A stretch of 64,000 nucleotides of DNA from Aureibaculum marinum (lineage in GTDB: Bacteria; Bacteroidota; Bacteroidia; Flavobacteriales; Flavobacteriaceae), in contig NZ_RPFJ01000006.1 in assembly GCF_003813905.1 (NCBI RefSeq), positions 62,001 through 126,000 of the forward strand. Direction: 5' to 3'. The notes beneath the pieces were generated by a model that was given only the letters and a program-made list of their open reading frames with translations, did not search any database and was not told the origin of the DNA. Position 1 is the first letter of the stretch. Each line of letters begins with the position of its first letter. Positions 18,868-26,808 of the stretch are shown one piece after another. A program made the position numbers and the translations under genes.

Positions 18868-19935
18868 TTATGATTTCAATTTTAGGGCGTATTCAATTAT
18901 TTTTTCATGTGGGTTAAATGGTTTTACATCATTTAGTCCAAGCGATTTAATAGCAAATTCAATTTTTTCATTTTCAGAAATGTTTAAAGAATAATTTTGT
19001 TTTTTAAGAAAATAATCAGCTGCATCAACTATTGCTTTAAGAGGAATCAGTCCAACTAGTTCCGAACCTGTAACTTTTAAACCACGAGATTCGGCTATTT
19101 TTACTGTTTCTTCAAATGCAATATGTAAAGGAGTGATGGAAATATTAGTTAAATTATATGATATTTGAGCAATTCCAAACTCTTTAATGTACCAACCAAT
19201 ACCTTTTACAGCTTTTAACTTGCCAGGAATACGAATAACCTTACCATTATTGTCTAGAACTTTTTTACCAGTAACAGGATGACCATCTCGTTTTATTCTA
19301 CCAGATTCTCTAATTTCTGATGCTATAGCTGTTGCTGCATCAATTGAGGTAGTATTTAAATTAATATTATAGGCAATTAAAATATTGCGAGCAGAGATGG
19401 CAATTGCACCAGTTTTAGCAACCTGTTCATTATATTTTAATGGTCCAAAATCTGGCTTCCATTCTAAATGTTGCATTTTTTTTGACAGCCCTTCATATTC
19501 TCCTGCTCTACAATTGGCTAAATTCTTTCTTTTAGGTGAGGTAGCTGTAGCCTCATAATAATATCCTGGTATACCTAATTCTTCACCCACACGTTTTCCT
19601 AAAAGATTTGCCCATTTAGCTGTTTCTTGTAAAGTTATTCCTGAAATAGGTATTAAAGGGCATACATCTGTAGATCCAAAACGGGGATGTTCTCCATGTT
19701 GTTTTCGCATATCAATTAACGCTGCAGCCATTTTTATTAATCTAAAAGCAGCTTCAGTAACTTGCTCAGGTTCACCAATAAAAGTAATTACAGATCGATT
19801 AGCAGCTTTGCCAGAATCTATATCTAATAATGTTACGCCTTTAACAGTTTCGACAATATGTGCAATAGTATGTATTTTTTTATCATCTCTACCTTCACTA
19901 ATGTTGGGTACGCATTCTATTAATTGTTTAGACAT
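18868..19935 (-). CDS. ftcD: Glutamate formimidoyltransferase
   Basis: A 355-residue transferase with the N-terminal ECVPNISEGRD and the folate/substrate segment HPRFGSTDVCPLIPI. It covers both formiminotransferase subdomains but has no cyclodeaminase domain. It moves the formimino group of N-formimino-L-glutamate to tetrahydrofolate, giving glutamate. With the adjacent cyclodeaminase and hutI about 2.2 kb upstream it forms the lower histidine-degradation branch; hutH and hutU are not in the window. The ATG at 19935 precedes the conserved N-terminus directly. Confidence 0.93.
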   Translation of the reverse strand: MSKQLIECVPNISEGRDDKKIHTIAHIVETVKGVTLLDIDSGKAANRSVITFIGEPEQVTEAAFRLIKMAAALIDMRKQHGEHPRFGSTDVCPLIPISGITLQETAKWANLLGKRVGEELGIPGYYYEATATSPKRKNLANCRAGEYEGLSKKMQHLEWKPDFGPLKYNEQVAKTGAIAISARNILIAYNINLNTTSIDAATAIASEIRESGRIKRDGHPVTGKKVLDNNGKVIRIPGKLKAVKGIGWYIKEFGIAQISYNLTNISITPLHIAFEETVKIAESRGLKVTGSELVGLIPLKAIVDAADYFLKKQNYSLNISENEKIEFAIKSLGLNDVKPFNPHEKIIEYALKLKS

Positions 19936-20070
19936 TAGGGATGTGATTATAAGTTATAAATATCAAAGTTATATTTTGTTTTTTAAAAATCATGAAATTT
20001 ATATAATATTATACGCTTTTTGTTTTATTAAAAATATCCAATTCATTAAAATTAAGTGATTAAAATTCCT

Positions 20071-20078
20071 TAGTTTTG
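20071..20078 (+). promoter_or_regulatory. -7 box of the FKBP lipoprotein gene
   Basis: TAGTTTTG fits TAnnTTTG, 25 bp before the ATG. No -33 TTG is seen. Confidence 0.5.
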
Positions 20079-20102
20079 CCCCGAATTTAAAAACATAATA
20101 TA

Positions 20103-20828
20103 ATGAAATTAATAAAAATTCTTGCGGTTGTTTTAATGTCAGTTGTACTTTTTTCTTGCAATAGTCAAGGAGTTACAAAAAAGTCATTAAATAATCAAGT
20201 AGACTCTGTTAGTTATGCAATTGGGTTGAATATGGCAACTAATTTTAAAAAGAACTTTAAAGAAATTGATGCAGATCTTTTTGTTCAAGGGTATAGAAAT
20301 GGAGTAGACTCTTCAAATTTATTAATGCCAAGTATAAAAACAGATAGTATAATTAGAGCTTATATGCAAAAAAAGCAAATTGAAGAGCAAGAAAAACAAA
20401 AAGCTGAAGCAATGGCCAAAGCAGAAAAAGAATATGCAGATATTAAAGAGGAAGGTGAAAAGTTCTTAGAAGAAAATAAAACTAAAGAAGGTGTACAAAC
20501 TACTGAAAGTGGTTTACAGTATATCGTATTAAAAGAAGGTACAGGAGAAAAACCTACAGCTACTTCTAGAGTAAAAGTTCATTACCATGGAACATTAATT
20601 GATGGTACTGTTTTTGACAGTTCAGTTGATAGAGGTCAACCTGCAGAATTTGGAGTAAATCAAGTTATTAAAGGTTGGACAGAAGGATTACAATTAATGC
20701 CTGTAGGTTCTAAATTTAAATTCTTTATTCCTCAAGATTTGGCTTACGGAGCTTTTCCAAGACCAAATGGACCTATTAAACCATTTTCAACTTTAATTTT
20801 TGAAGTAGAATTGTTAGAGGTAAAATAA
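20103..20828 (+). CDS. FKBP-type peptidyl-prolyl isomerase, lipoprotein
   Basis: A 241-residue lipoprotein. The signal sequence ends in LFSC with the lipidated Cys at 19. Residues ~30-125 form the FkpA/Mip-type dimerisation domain ([16 protein letters not shown], then a long charged helix). Residues ~130-241 form the FKBP domain ([42 protein letters not shown]). It should assist folding of exported proteins. It is a single gene on the strand opposite its neighbours, with its own promoter and a strong terminator. Confidence 0.93.
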   Translation: MKLIKILAVVLMSVVLFSCNSQGVTKKSLNNQVDSVSYAIGLNMATNFKKNFKEIDADLFVQGYRNGVDSSNLLMPSIKTDSIIRAYMQKKQIEEQEKQKAEAMAKAEKEYADIKEEGEKFLEENKTKEGVQTTESGLQYIVLKEGTGEKPTATSRVKVHYHGTLIDGTVFDSSVDRGQPAEFGVNQVIKGWTEGLQLMPVGSKFKFFIPQDLAYGAFPRPNGPIKPFSTLIFEVELLEVK

Positions 20829-20860
20829 TATTGTCAATTTTTTGACAAATTTATATAAAA

Positions 20861-20890
20861 AAAAAAGGAACGATACAGCGTTCCTTTTTT
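20861..20890 (+). terminator. Terminator of the FKBP gene
   Basis: AAAAAAGGAACG pairs with CGTTCCTTTTTT across a 6-nt loop. The A and T tails allow it to act on both strands. A smaller TTGTCAA/TTGACAA hairpin lies just before it at 20831-20848. Confidence 0.88.
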
Positions 20891-20971
20891 ACTTTATATA
20901 CCTTACATGTTTAGAAATAGAATGTTTTTTAAAACATCTATGTAACTCTAGTTGTTTATTTAAGTAAACTT

Positions 20972-22036
20972 TTAATTCTCTTCGAAATCAACTAAAAGTC
21001 CATTGTGAATCCATTGAGCTAATGCTTCTCTATTTTGATAATTAAGTATTCTTTTTTGGTCTTTTTTATTTTTAATATTACCTATTTCAATATATACCAT
21101 TGCAGGTAATGTACTTTTTATTACATATAATCCTCTAGGGCTAACTGAGCCTAGGTATTTTCTATTTGGCTGGTGTTCGTTATATTTTTCTTTAAAAGAA
21201 TTATAAATGTTTTCAGCCAAGCGTTTTCCACTTTTACTTTTGTTATCGTGATAAAAAAAGACGTCAATATTTTTACCTTTATTTCTACTGTCAACATGGG
21301 TAACAATTAATCTTTGATAAGCACCTTTATGTTTTAAAAATAATTTATTTACAGCCTTAGTACGCTGACGTAATCTTAAATTTTGACTTAGAGGTATGGT
21401 ATTATCAGGATAACAATATTCATCATAATCAACCTCTAATATTTTATCATCACGGATTCCATCATTTTTATCTTGGATAATTAAATAGACCTTAGCTCCA
21501 TTAGATATTAACAAACGAGCTAGTCGCAACGATACATCATAGGCATATTCGTCTTCAGAAATTGATTTACTATTGTATGTTGTCATTGCTCCAGGGTCTG
21601 GACCTCCATGTCCGGAGATTAAATAATAAATAGCTCCTTTTAATTTTTTATTTTTTATAACAATAGGATTGTGATTTTTTCCAAAAATAGGATCATAAAT
21701 TTGCTCTACAGTAGCCTCAGTAATTTTGTTGTTTTTAATAGCTTTTGAAGATATACTATCCTTTAATACAGACGATTTTATTGCTATACTTTTATCTGTT
21801 TTAATAGCAGGAAGAACATATTTTTTTCCTATAAATAACCCATTATTCTTAGTAAGACTCTTCTTGTTTAACTTTATAAATTGGTCAAAGTATTTTGTCG
21901 GATCTAAACCGTTTTTTCTAAGTATAGAATAAATACCATCTCCGTTTACCGCAATAACTATTTTTTTGGGAGTCTGAGCAATTGTAAAGAAAGTTATAAA
22001 AAGGGAAATGGACAAGCAGAGTGTTTTTCTAATCAT
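20972..22036 (-). CDS. N-acetylmuramoyl-L-alanine amidase (Amidase_3)
   Basis: A 354-residue secreted amidase. The N-terminal signal peptide ends near FFTIAQ. Residues ~25-110 resemble a LysM-like region (GIYSILRKNGLDPTKYFDQF). The catalytic Amidase_3 domain begins LISGHGGPDPGA, with the zinc His, the Glu in ISEDEYAYDV, a second His in VTHVDS and the catalytic Glu in YIEIGNI. It cleaves the amide between MurNAc and the stem peptide during wall remodelling or cell separation. It lies between ftcD and hutI but has no link to histidine catabolism. Confidence 0.88.
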   Translation of the reverse strand: MIRKTLCLSISLFITFFTIAQTPKKIVIAVNGDGIYSILRKNGLDPTKYFDQFIKLNKKSLTKNNGLFIGKKYVLPAIKTDKSIAIKSSVLKDSISSKAIKNNKITEATVEQIYDPIFGKNHNPIVIKNKKLKGAIYYLISGHGGPDPGAMTTYNSKSISEDEYAYDVSLRLARLLISNGAKVYLIIQDKNDGIRDDKILEVDYDEYCYPDNTIPLSQNLRLRQRTKAVNKLFLKHKGAYQRLIVTHVDSRNKGKNIDVFFYHDNKSKSGKRLAENIYNSFKEKYNEHQPNRKYLGSVSPRGLYVIKSTLPAMVYIEIGNIKNKKDQKRILNYQNREALAQWIHNGLLVDFEEN

Positions 22037-22140
22037 TAATAGAATTATTTTATTAATCTGGTGAAAATAACAATTTTTATAGAATGATGAATGGATGTTT
22101 TTTAATAGTATTATTTTTTTCCTAATAATAAGAATATAAA

Positions 22141-23382
22141 TCAGTACGATACTTGTTTTCCATCTATTATAACAGAGTCAATTAAATTACTTCCAAATGC
22201 ATAGGGTAAAAAATTATACGAAGGAATTTCTTTAGTTATAATTAAATTTGCTTTTTTACCTTTAGTAATACTTCCATGAGTTTTAGATAAATTCATAGCA
22301 TATGCTCCATTTATGGTTGCAGCATTAATTGCTTCTTCAGGGGTCATTTTCATTTTGATGCAAGCAGTGCTTATTACAAAATTCATATTTCCAGAAGGAG
22401 TGGAGCCCGGATTGTAATCAGTTGCTAAAGCTAGAGGCAAACCAGAATCTATCATTGCTCTTGCTGGTGCATATGGAATACCTAAAAAGAAAGAGCAAGA
22501 GGGAAGAGCTACAGGCATGGTATTACCATTTTTTAAAGCTTCAATGTCTTCAGGTAGCATTACTTCAAGATGATCAACAGATAGAGCATTGTATTGCACG
22601 CCTAATTTAACACCTCCAATACTATTAAATTGATTAACATGTAGTTTAGGGGTAAGGTTATATGCCTCTGAGGTTTTTAAAATTTTCTCCGTTTGTGCAG
22701 TCGTAAAATAATCTTTTTCGCAAAATACATCAATAAAATCTGCTAAGTTTTCTTCTGCTATTTGAGGTAACATTTTATCAATTATTAAATCAATATATTT
22801 TTCTTTATTTGTCTTGTATGTTTCAGGGAAAGCATGAGCTCCTAAAAATGTAGATTTTATTGAAATAGGATAATGTTTAGCTAGTTTTCTAATAACACGG
22901 AGCATTTTTAGTTCAGCTTCAGGTGTTAAGCCATAACCTGATTTTATTTCTATAGCACCTGTACCCAATGCTAATACTTCTTCTAATCGAACAGCAGATT
23001 GTTCAAAAAGTTCATTCTCATCTGTTTGTTGTAATTTTTTAGCAGAATTTAATATGCCTCCTCCCTTTGCAGCAATTTCTTCATAACTAAGACCATTAAT
23101 ACGATCAACAAATTCTCCTTCACGATTCCCTGCATAAACTATATGTGTATGGCTATCACACCAAGCAGGTAAAACCATTTTATTTTTAGCATCAATAACT
23201 TTATTTACAACAATACCATTTAGGTCTTTCATATTGCCAAAATCTTTTATTAAACCATTTTCTATAATTAAAAAAGCATTTTTTAAGGTTGGCAAAATTT
23301 TCATCTCAGAGCCAGAAATTTTACTAACAGAATGATTTCGGATTTGTAATAGTTCTTTTATATTAGTAATTAAAGTAGCCAT
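22141..23382 (-). CDS. hutI: Imidazolonepropionase
   Basis: A 413-residue metal-dependent amidohydrolase. It has the metal site DSHTHIVYAG, the segment EGEFVDRINGLSYEEIAAKGGGI, a further metal-binding His, and ATDYNPGS with the catalytic Asp. It hydrolyses 4-imidazolone-5-propionate to N-formimino-L-glutamate, the substrate of the formimidoyltransferase encoded downstream. Length and motifs are typical of HutI. It is divergent from the DinB-like gene, with 45 bp between starts. Confidence 0.95.
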   Translation of the reverse strand: MATLITNIKELLQIRNHSVSKISGSEMKILPTLKNAFLIIENGLIKDFGNMKDLNGIVVNKVIDAKNKMVLPAWCDSHTHIVYAGNREGEFVDRINGLSYEEIAAKGGGILNSAKKLQQTDENELFEQSAVRLEEVLALGTGAIEIKSGYGLTPEAELKMLRVIRKLAKHYPISIKSTFLGAHAFPETYKTNKEKYIDLIIDKMLPQIAEENLADFIDVFCEKDYFTTAQTEKILKTSEAYNLTPKLHVNQFNSIGGVKLGVQYNALSVDHLEVMLPEDIEALKNGNTMPVALPSCSFFLGIPYAPARAMIDSGLPLALATDYNPGSTPSGNMNFVISTACIKMKMTPEEAINAATINGAYAMNLSKTHGSITKGKKANLIITKEIPSYNFLPYAFGSNLIDSVIIDGKQVSY

Positions 23383-23427
23383 AATATGTTATATTTACCG
23401 TAAAGATAATTAATTTAAATAGTAAAG

Positions 23428-23946
23428 ATGTTAGAATTGAAGTCAAATGAGTATGCTCCATTTTTTAAACCTTATATAAATATTCTTGATAAAAATATAG
23501 AAGGAATAGTTGATAATTTAGAAGATTCTTTATCTAAAGCATTAGCTCTTTTAGAAGGAATTTCTAAAGAGAAACAACTGTATCGTTATGGAGATGGGAA
23601 ATGGACAATAAAAGAGCTAATTCAACATTTAATTGATACAGAACGCGTGTTTGCTTATCGTACGTTGGTATTCGTAAGAAATGATACTACAGAACTTCCA
23701 GGATTTGATGAGAACCAATATGTTTTGCATTCAAATGCAAATTTAAGGCCCTATCAAGATTTATTAGTAGAGTTTAAATCAGTTCGCAGATCAACAATAT
23801 TACTTTTTAAAAGTTTAAAATATTCAGATTTAGAAAAAAAAGGGATAGCTAGTGGTAATTTTATGTCTGTCAAAGCTTTAGGATATATTATTTCTGGACA
23901 TTTATTACATCATTTAAAAATTATTGAAGAAAGATATTTAGCCTAG
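23428..23946 (+). CDS. DinB-like (DfsB) family protein
   Basis: A 172-residue four-helix protein of the DinB-like superfamily. It has the conserved segment WTIKELIQHLIDTERVFAYR containing the first metal His, and a C-terminal GHLLHHLKIIEERY with HxxxH spacing. Members bind Zn or Ni and often act as thiol-dependent transferases or stress proteins; this one has no known substrate. It is divergent from hutI. Confidence 0.8.
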   Translation: MLELKSNEYAPFFKPYINILDKNIEGIVDNLEDSLSKALALLEGISKEKQLYRYGDGKWTIKELIQHLIDTERVFAYRTLVFVRNDTTELPGFDENQYVLHSNANLRPYQDLLVEFKSVRRSTILLFKSLKYSDLEKKGIASGNFMSVKALGYIISGHLLHHLKIIEERYLA

Positions 23947-24016
23947 TTGTTTTTTGAGCTTATTTAAATGTAATAATTAGACATTTATTTACGTTATTTA
24001 GTAAAACACGCTAAAC

Positions 24017-24196
24017 ATGAATAAAAACTTTGACTCAGAAAAGGACGGATCTTTACGTCCCAAAAAAAGAAGAAAAAAGAATATTGGACCTTATAAAAAA
24101 GACAAATATAGTTTGTCCAAATTGATTGAGTATGAAAATTATCTCAGCAATATAGAATTAATGAGTAAAACTAATAATCCATTAGATTTTCAATAA
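24017..24196 (+). CDS. Small hypothetical basic protein (59 aa)
   Basis: A 59-residue ORF beginning MNKNFDSEKDGSLRPKKRRK. It has a very basic N-terminal half (KKRRKKN) and a helical C-terminal half with SLSKLIEYENYLSNIELM. It fills most of the gap between the DinB-like gene and the next unknown and shows normal flavobacterial codon use. No promoter box is clear, so it may be read through from the upstream gene. I do not recognise the family. A small nucleic-acid or ribosome-binding protein is possible. Confidence 0.55.
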   Translation: MNKNFDSEKDGSLRPKKRRKKNIGPYKKDKYSLSKLIEYENYLSNIELMSKTNNPLDFQ

Positions 24197-24203
24197 AAAT
24201 GGC

Positions 24204-24211
24204 TATATTTG
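24204..24211 (+). promoter_or_regulatory. -7 box for the 134-aa secreted protein
   Basis: TATATTTG matches TAnnTTTG and ends 21 bp before the ATG at 24233. A possible TTG start at 24209 lies inside this box and is therefore rejected. Confidence 0.5.
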
Positions 24212-24232
24212 AGTATAATTAACTTAGAAATT

Positions 24233-24637
24233 ATGCGAAGTATACTTTTTATTGGTTGTCTTTTATTTTCGTTATCTATTGTTAGTCAAGAGAAAAATTC
24301 TATTCAAGAACAGGATTTAGTTCCATCAAGTATATTTGTAGTTAATTCGCTAGGCTCTAATAAAGATTATAAAAAAGTAGTTTCTTTAGGATTGGTAGAT
24401 TATAAATTTTTTATAACTGACGTTTTCCAAGGGCTTTCTTATAATACTCTTAATGTAGATTTAAGAAATATTGGTAGGATAGCTTCTGTTGAAGATATGA
24501 AAAACAATTTTGAAAAAGCTGAGCAATATAAGTTTGATGTAACTAAGAACCGTGACCATTTTATTTGGAATATTGCTAATGACCATACTCAGAAGCAATT
24601 GCAAAAGCAAAATGAATACGTAAAGAATAATCAATAA
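24233..24637 (+). CDS. Hypothetical secreted protein
   Basis: A 134-residue protein from ATG 24233 with a signal peptide (LFIGCLLFSLSIVSQ) and a mature acidic/basic domain containing KKVVSLGLVDYKFFITDVFQ and a Gln/Lys-rich end. I do not recognise the family. It is convergent with the guanine deaminase gene, and the two ORFs overlap by 7 bp at their 3' ends. There is no visible terminator between them. Confidence 0.6.
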   Translation: MRSILFIGCLLFSLSIVSQEKNSIQEQDLVPSSIFVVNSLGSNKDYKKVVSLGLVDYKFFITDVFQGLSYNTLNVDLRNIGRIASVEDMKNNFEKAEQYKFDVTKNRDHFIWNIANDHTQKQLQKQNEYVKNNQ

Positions 24638-25170
24638 GCTGTTTTATCGTCTTTGTCTACCCATTTTTGGAAAGCATTGAGAGCTTTATTTTGACAAACT
24701 TGTTGAAAAGGAATGCTTCGCTTGTTATAATCTAATTCAATTTCTTTATAAATAAATGCATCATCAAAACCGATATTAGCAGCATCTTTTTGGTTGCACC
24801 CAAAATATACTTTATCTGGTCTTGCCCAATATATAGCTCCTAAACACATAGGGCATGGTTCGCAAGAAGTATAGATAATACAACCTTCTAATTGAAAAGA
24901 ATTTAAATTTTTACAAGCATCCCTTATGGCTGTTACTTCAGCATGTGCCGTAGGGTCGTTAGTAGAAGTGACTTTATTATTTCCACGACCAATAATTTTA
25001 CCATCTTTAACAATTACACAACCAAATGGACCACCTTCATTAGCATCCATGCCATCAATGGCTAGTTGAATAGCTTCTTTCATGAAAATTTCATGGTCAG
25101 ACATTTTTACCGAATTAGATTGGGCTTTTGAGGCTTCGTCTAAGAACTTTTTATTGAATTGGTTACACAT
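24631..25170 (-). CDS. guaD: Guanine deaminase (nucleoside deaminase family)
   Basis: A 179-residue zinc deaminase. The motifs are PTAHAEVTAIRDAC (HAE: zinc His and proton-shuttling Glu) and TSCEPCPMCLGAIYWARP (PCxxC zinc cysteines), followed by GFDDAFIYKEI, which is shared with Bacillus GuaD rather than with TadA. It converts guanine to xanthine and ammonia. An inner Met at residue 23 (start 25104) aligns with the usual N-terminus and may be the true start. It lies downstream of fumC, separated by a palindromic terminator. Confidence 0.85.
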   Translation of the reverse strand: MCNQFNKKFLDEASKAQSNSVKMSDHEIFMKEAIQLAIDGMDANEGGPFGCVIVKDGKIIGRGNNKVTSTNDPTAHAEVTAIRDACKNLNSFQLEGCIIYTSCEPCPMCLGAIYWARPDKVYFGCNQKDAANIGFDDAFIYKEIELDYNKRSIPFQQVCQNKALNAFQKWVDKDDKTAY

Positions 25171-25194
25171 TGTTAGTCTTTTGAATTTATAAAA

Positions 25195-25226
25195 TTAGAA
25201 GAGAGATTCTAGAATCTCTCTTCTAA
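25195..25226 (-). terminator. Palindromic terminator between fumC and guaD
   Basis: A perfect 32-bp palindrome built from AGAAGAGAGATTCT and its complement, starting 10 bp after the fumC stop. On the minus strand it is followed by a T-rich run, so it should end fumC transcripts. Confidence 0.8.
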
Positions 25227-25236
25227 AAATGATATA

Positions 25237-26634
25237 TTATTTTAATCCGCTTGTCATGTCTTCTGGTTTTACCCATTCGTCATATTGCTCAGCAGTAACA
25301 TATCCTAAACGGATAGCTTCTTCTTTTAAGGTAGTTCCATTTTTATGAGCTGTATTTGCTATTTCAGCGGCTTTATAATAACCTATTTTAGTGTTTAATG
25401 CTGTAACAAGCATTAACGAATTATCTACTAATTCTTTTATTCTTGGTGTGTTGGGTTCAATTCCTTTCACACAGTTGTCATTAAATGAAACACAAGCATC
25501 ACCTAATAATCTCGCAGATTGTAAAACATTATTAGCCATAATAGGTTTAAAGACATTTAATTCATAATGACCTTGAGTTCCACCAACAGTAACAGCAACA
25601 TCATTACCTATAACTTGAGCACAAACCATTGTTAATGCTTCAGCTTGTGTTGGATTAACTTTACCAGGCATAATAGAACTTCCAGGTTCATTTGCAGGAA
25701 TAATTAATTCACCAATTCCTGAACGAGGTCCAGAGGCCATTAATCTAATATCATTAGCAATTTTATTTAAAGAAACAGCTAACTGTTTTAAAGCACCATG
25801 AGATTCTACTAAAGCATCATGAGCTGCAAGAGCCTCAAATTTATTTTCTGCAGTTACAAAAGGTAATTTAGTGAATTCAGCAATTTTTTTAGCTACTAAA
25901 ACGTCGTAACCTTTTGGAGTATTTAATCCTGTACCAACTGCCGTTCCTCCTAAAGCGAGTTCAGAGAGGTGTGGTAATGTGTTTTTTAAAGCTTTTAAAC
26001 CATGATCTAATTGAGATACATATCCAGAAAATTCTTGTCCAACAGTTAAAGGAGTAGCATCCATTAAATGGGTACGGCCAATTTTAACAACATTAGCAAA
26101 AGCTTTCGCTTTTTCATTTAAAGAATTTCTTAATTTTTCAACTCCAGGAATGGTAGTCTCTACAATCATTTTATAACATGCAATGTGCATTCCTGTAGGA
26201 AACGTATCATTTGATGATTGTGACTTATTTACATCATCATTAGGTTGAATAGTTTTTTCACCTTCACCAATTTTTTTACCGGCAATTTCATGAGCTCTAT
26301 TGGCTATAACTTCATTAACATTCATGTTACTTTGCGTACCAGATCCAGTTTGCCAAATTACCAATGGAAATTGATCATCTAATTTTCCTGCTAATATTTC
26401 GTCACAAACAGTAGAAATTAAATCGCGTTTTTCTTCAGGTAATACGCCCAATTCAAAATTAGCATGAGCAGCTGCTTTTTTTAGGTATGCAAAGCCATAA
26501 ATTATTTCTAAAGGCATAGAAGCAGAAGGACCAATTTTAAAATTATTTCTTGAACGTTCTGTTTGAGCTCCCCAATATTTATCGGCAGGCACTTTTACCT
26601 CGCCCATAGTGTCTTTTTCAATTCTAAATTCCAT
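25237..26634 (-). CDS. fumC: Class II fumarate hydratase
   Basis: A 465-residue fumarase C with the family signature [18 protein letters not shown], the substrate segment [17 protein letters not shown] and [16 protein letters not shown]. It catalyses the reversible hydration of fumarate to malate in the citric-acid cycle as a homotetramer without iron-sulfur clusters. It also links to the fumarate released by tyrosine breakdown, whose genes lie near 57-59 kb. Promoter box and terminator suggest a monocistronic unit. Confidence 0.97.
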   Translation of the reverse strand: MEFRIEKDTMGEVKVPADKYWGAQTERSRNNFKIGPSASMPLEIIYGFAYLKKAAAHANFELGVLPEEKRDLISTVCDEILAGKLDDQFPLVIWQTGSGTQSNMNVNEVIANRAHEIAGKKIGEGEKTIQPNDDVNKSQSSNDTFPTGMHIACYKMIVETTIPGVEKLRNSLNEKAKAFANVVKIGRTHLMDATPLTVGQEFSGYVSQLDHGLKALKNTLPHLSELALGGTAVGTGLNTPKGYDVLVAKKIAEFTKLPFVTAENKFEALAAHDALVESHGALKQLAVSLNKIANDIRLMASGPRSGIGELIIPANEPGSSIMPGKVNPTQAEALTMVCAQVIGNDVAVTVGGTQGHYELNVFKPIMANNVLQSARLLGDACVSFNDNCVKGIEPNTPRIKELVDNSLMLVTALNTKIGYYKAAEIANTAHKNGTTLKEEAIRLGYVTAEQYDEWVKPEDMTSGLK

Positions 26635-26682
26635 GGTGAATTCTATTTATTATTAATGCTATTTTATGTGTTTATTCTATTA

Positions 26683-26690
26683 CAAAGATA
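26683..26690 (-). promoter_or_regulatory. -7 box of fumC
   Basis: On the minus strand TATCTTTG matches TAnnTTTG, 48 bp before the fumC ATG. Confidence 0.5.
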
Positions 26691-26714
26691 CAAAATAGGA
26701 ATATGAAAGATGAA

Positions 26715-26741
26715 AAAACCCGCAATTGATTTGCGGGTTTT
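26715..26741 (-). terminator. Terminator after the 817-aa outer-membrane receptor
   Basis: AAAACCCGCAA pairs with TTGCGGGTTTT across a 5-nt loop, 11 bp, with U-rich flank on the minus strand. Confidence 0.88.
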
Positions 26742-26808
26742 AAACTATTTTTTGTCTTAACACTTTTAGTGTTATAAAATTGAAATGTACTAAACTATTT
26801 AAGTAAAA

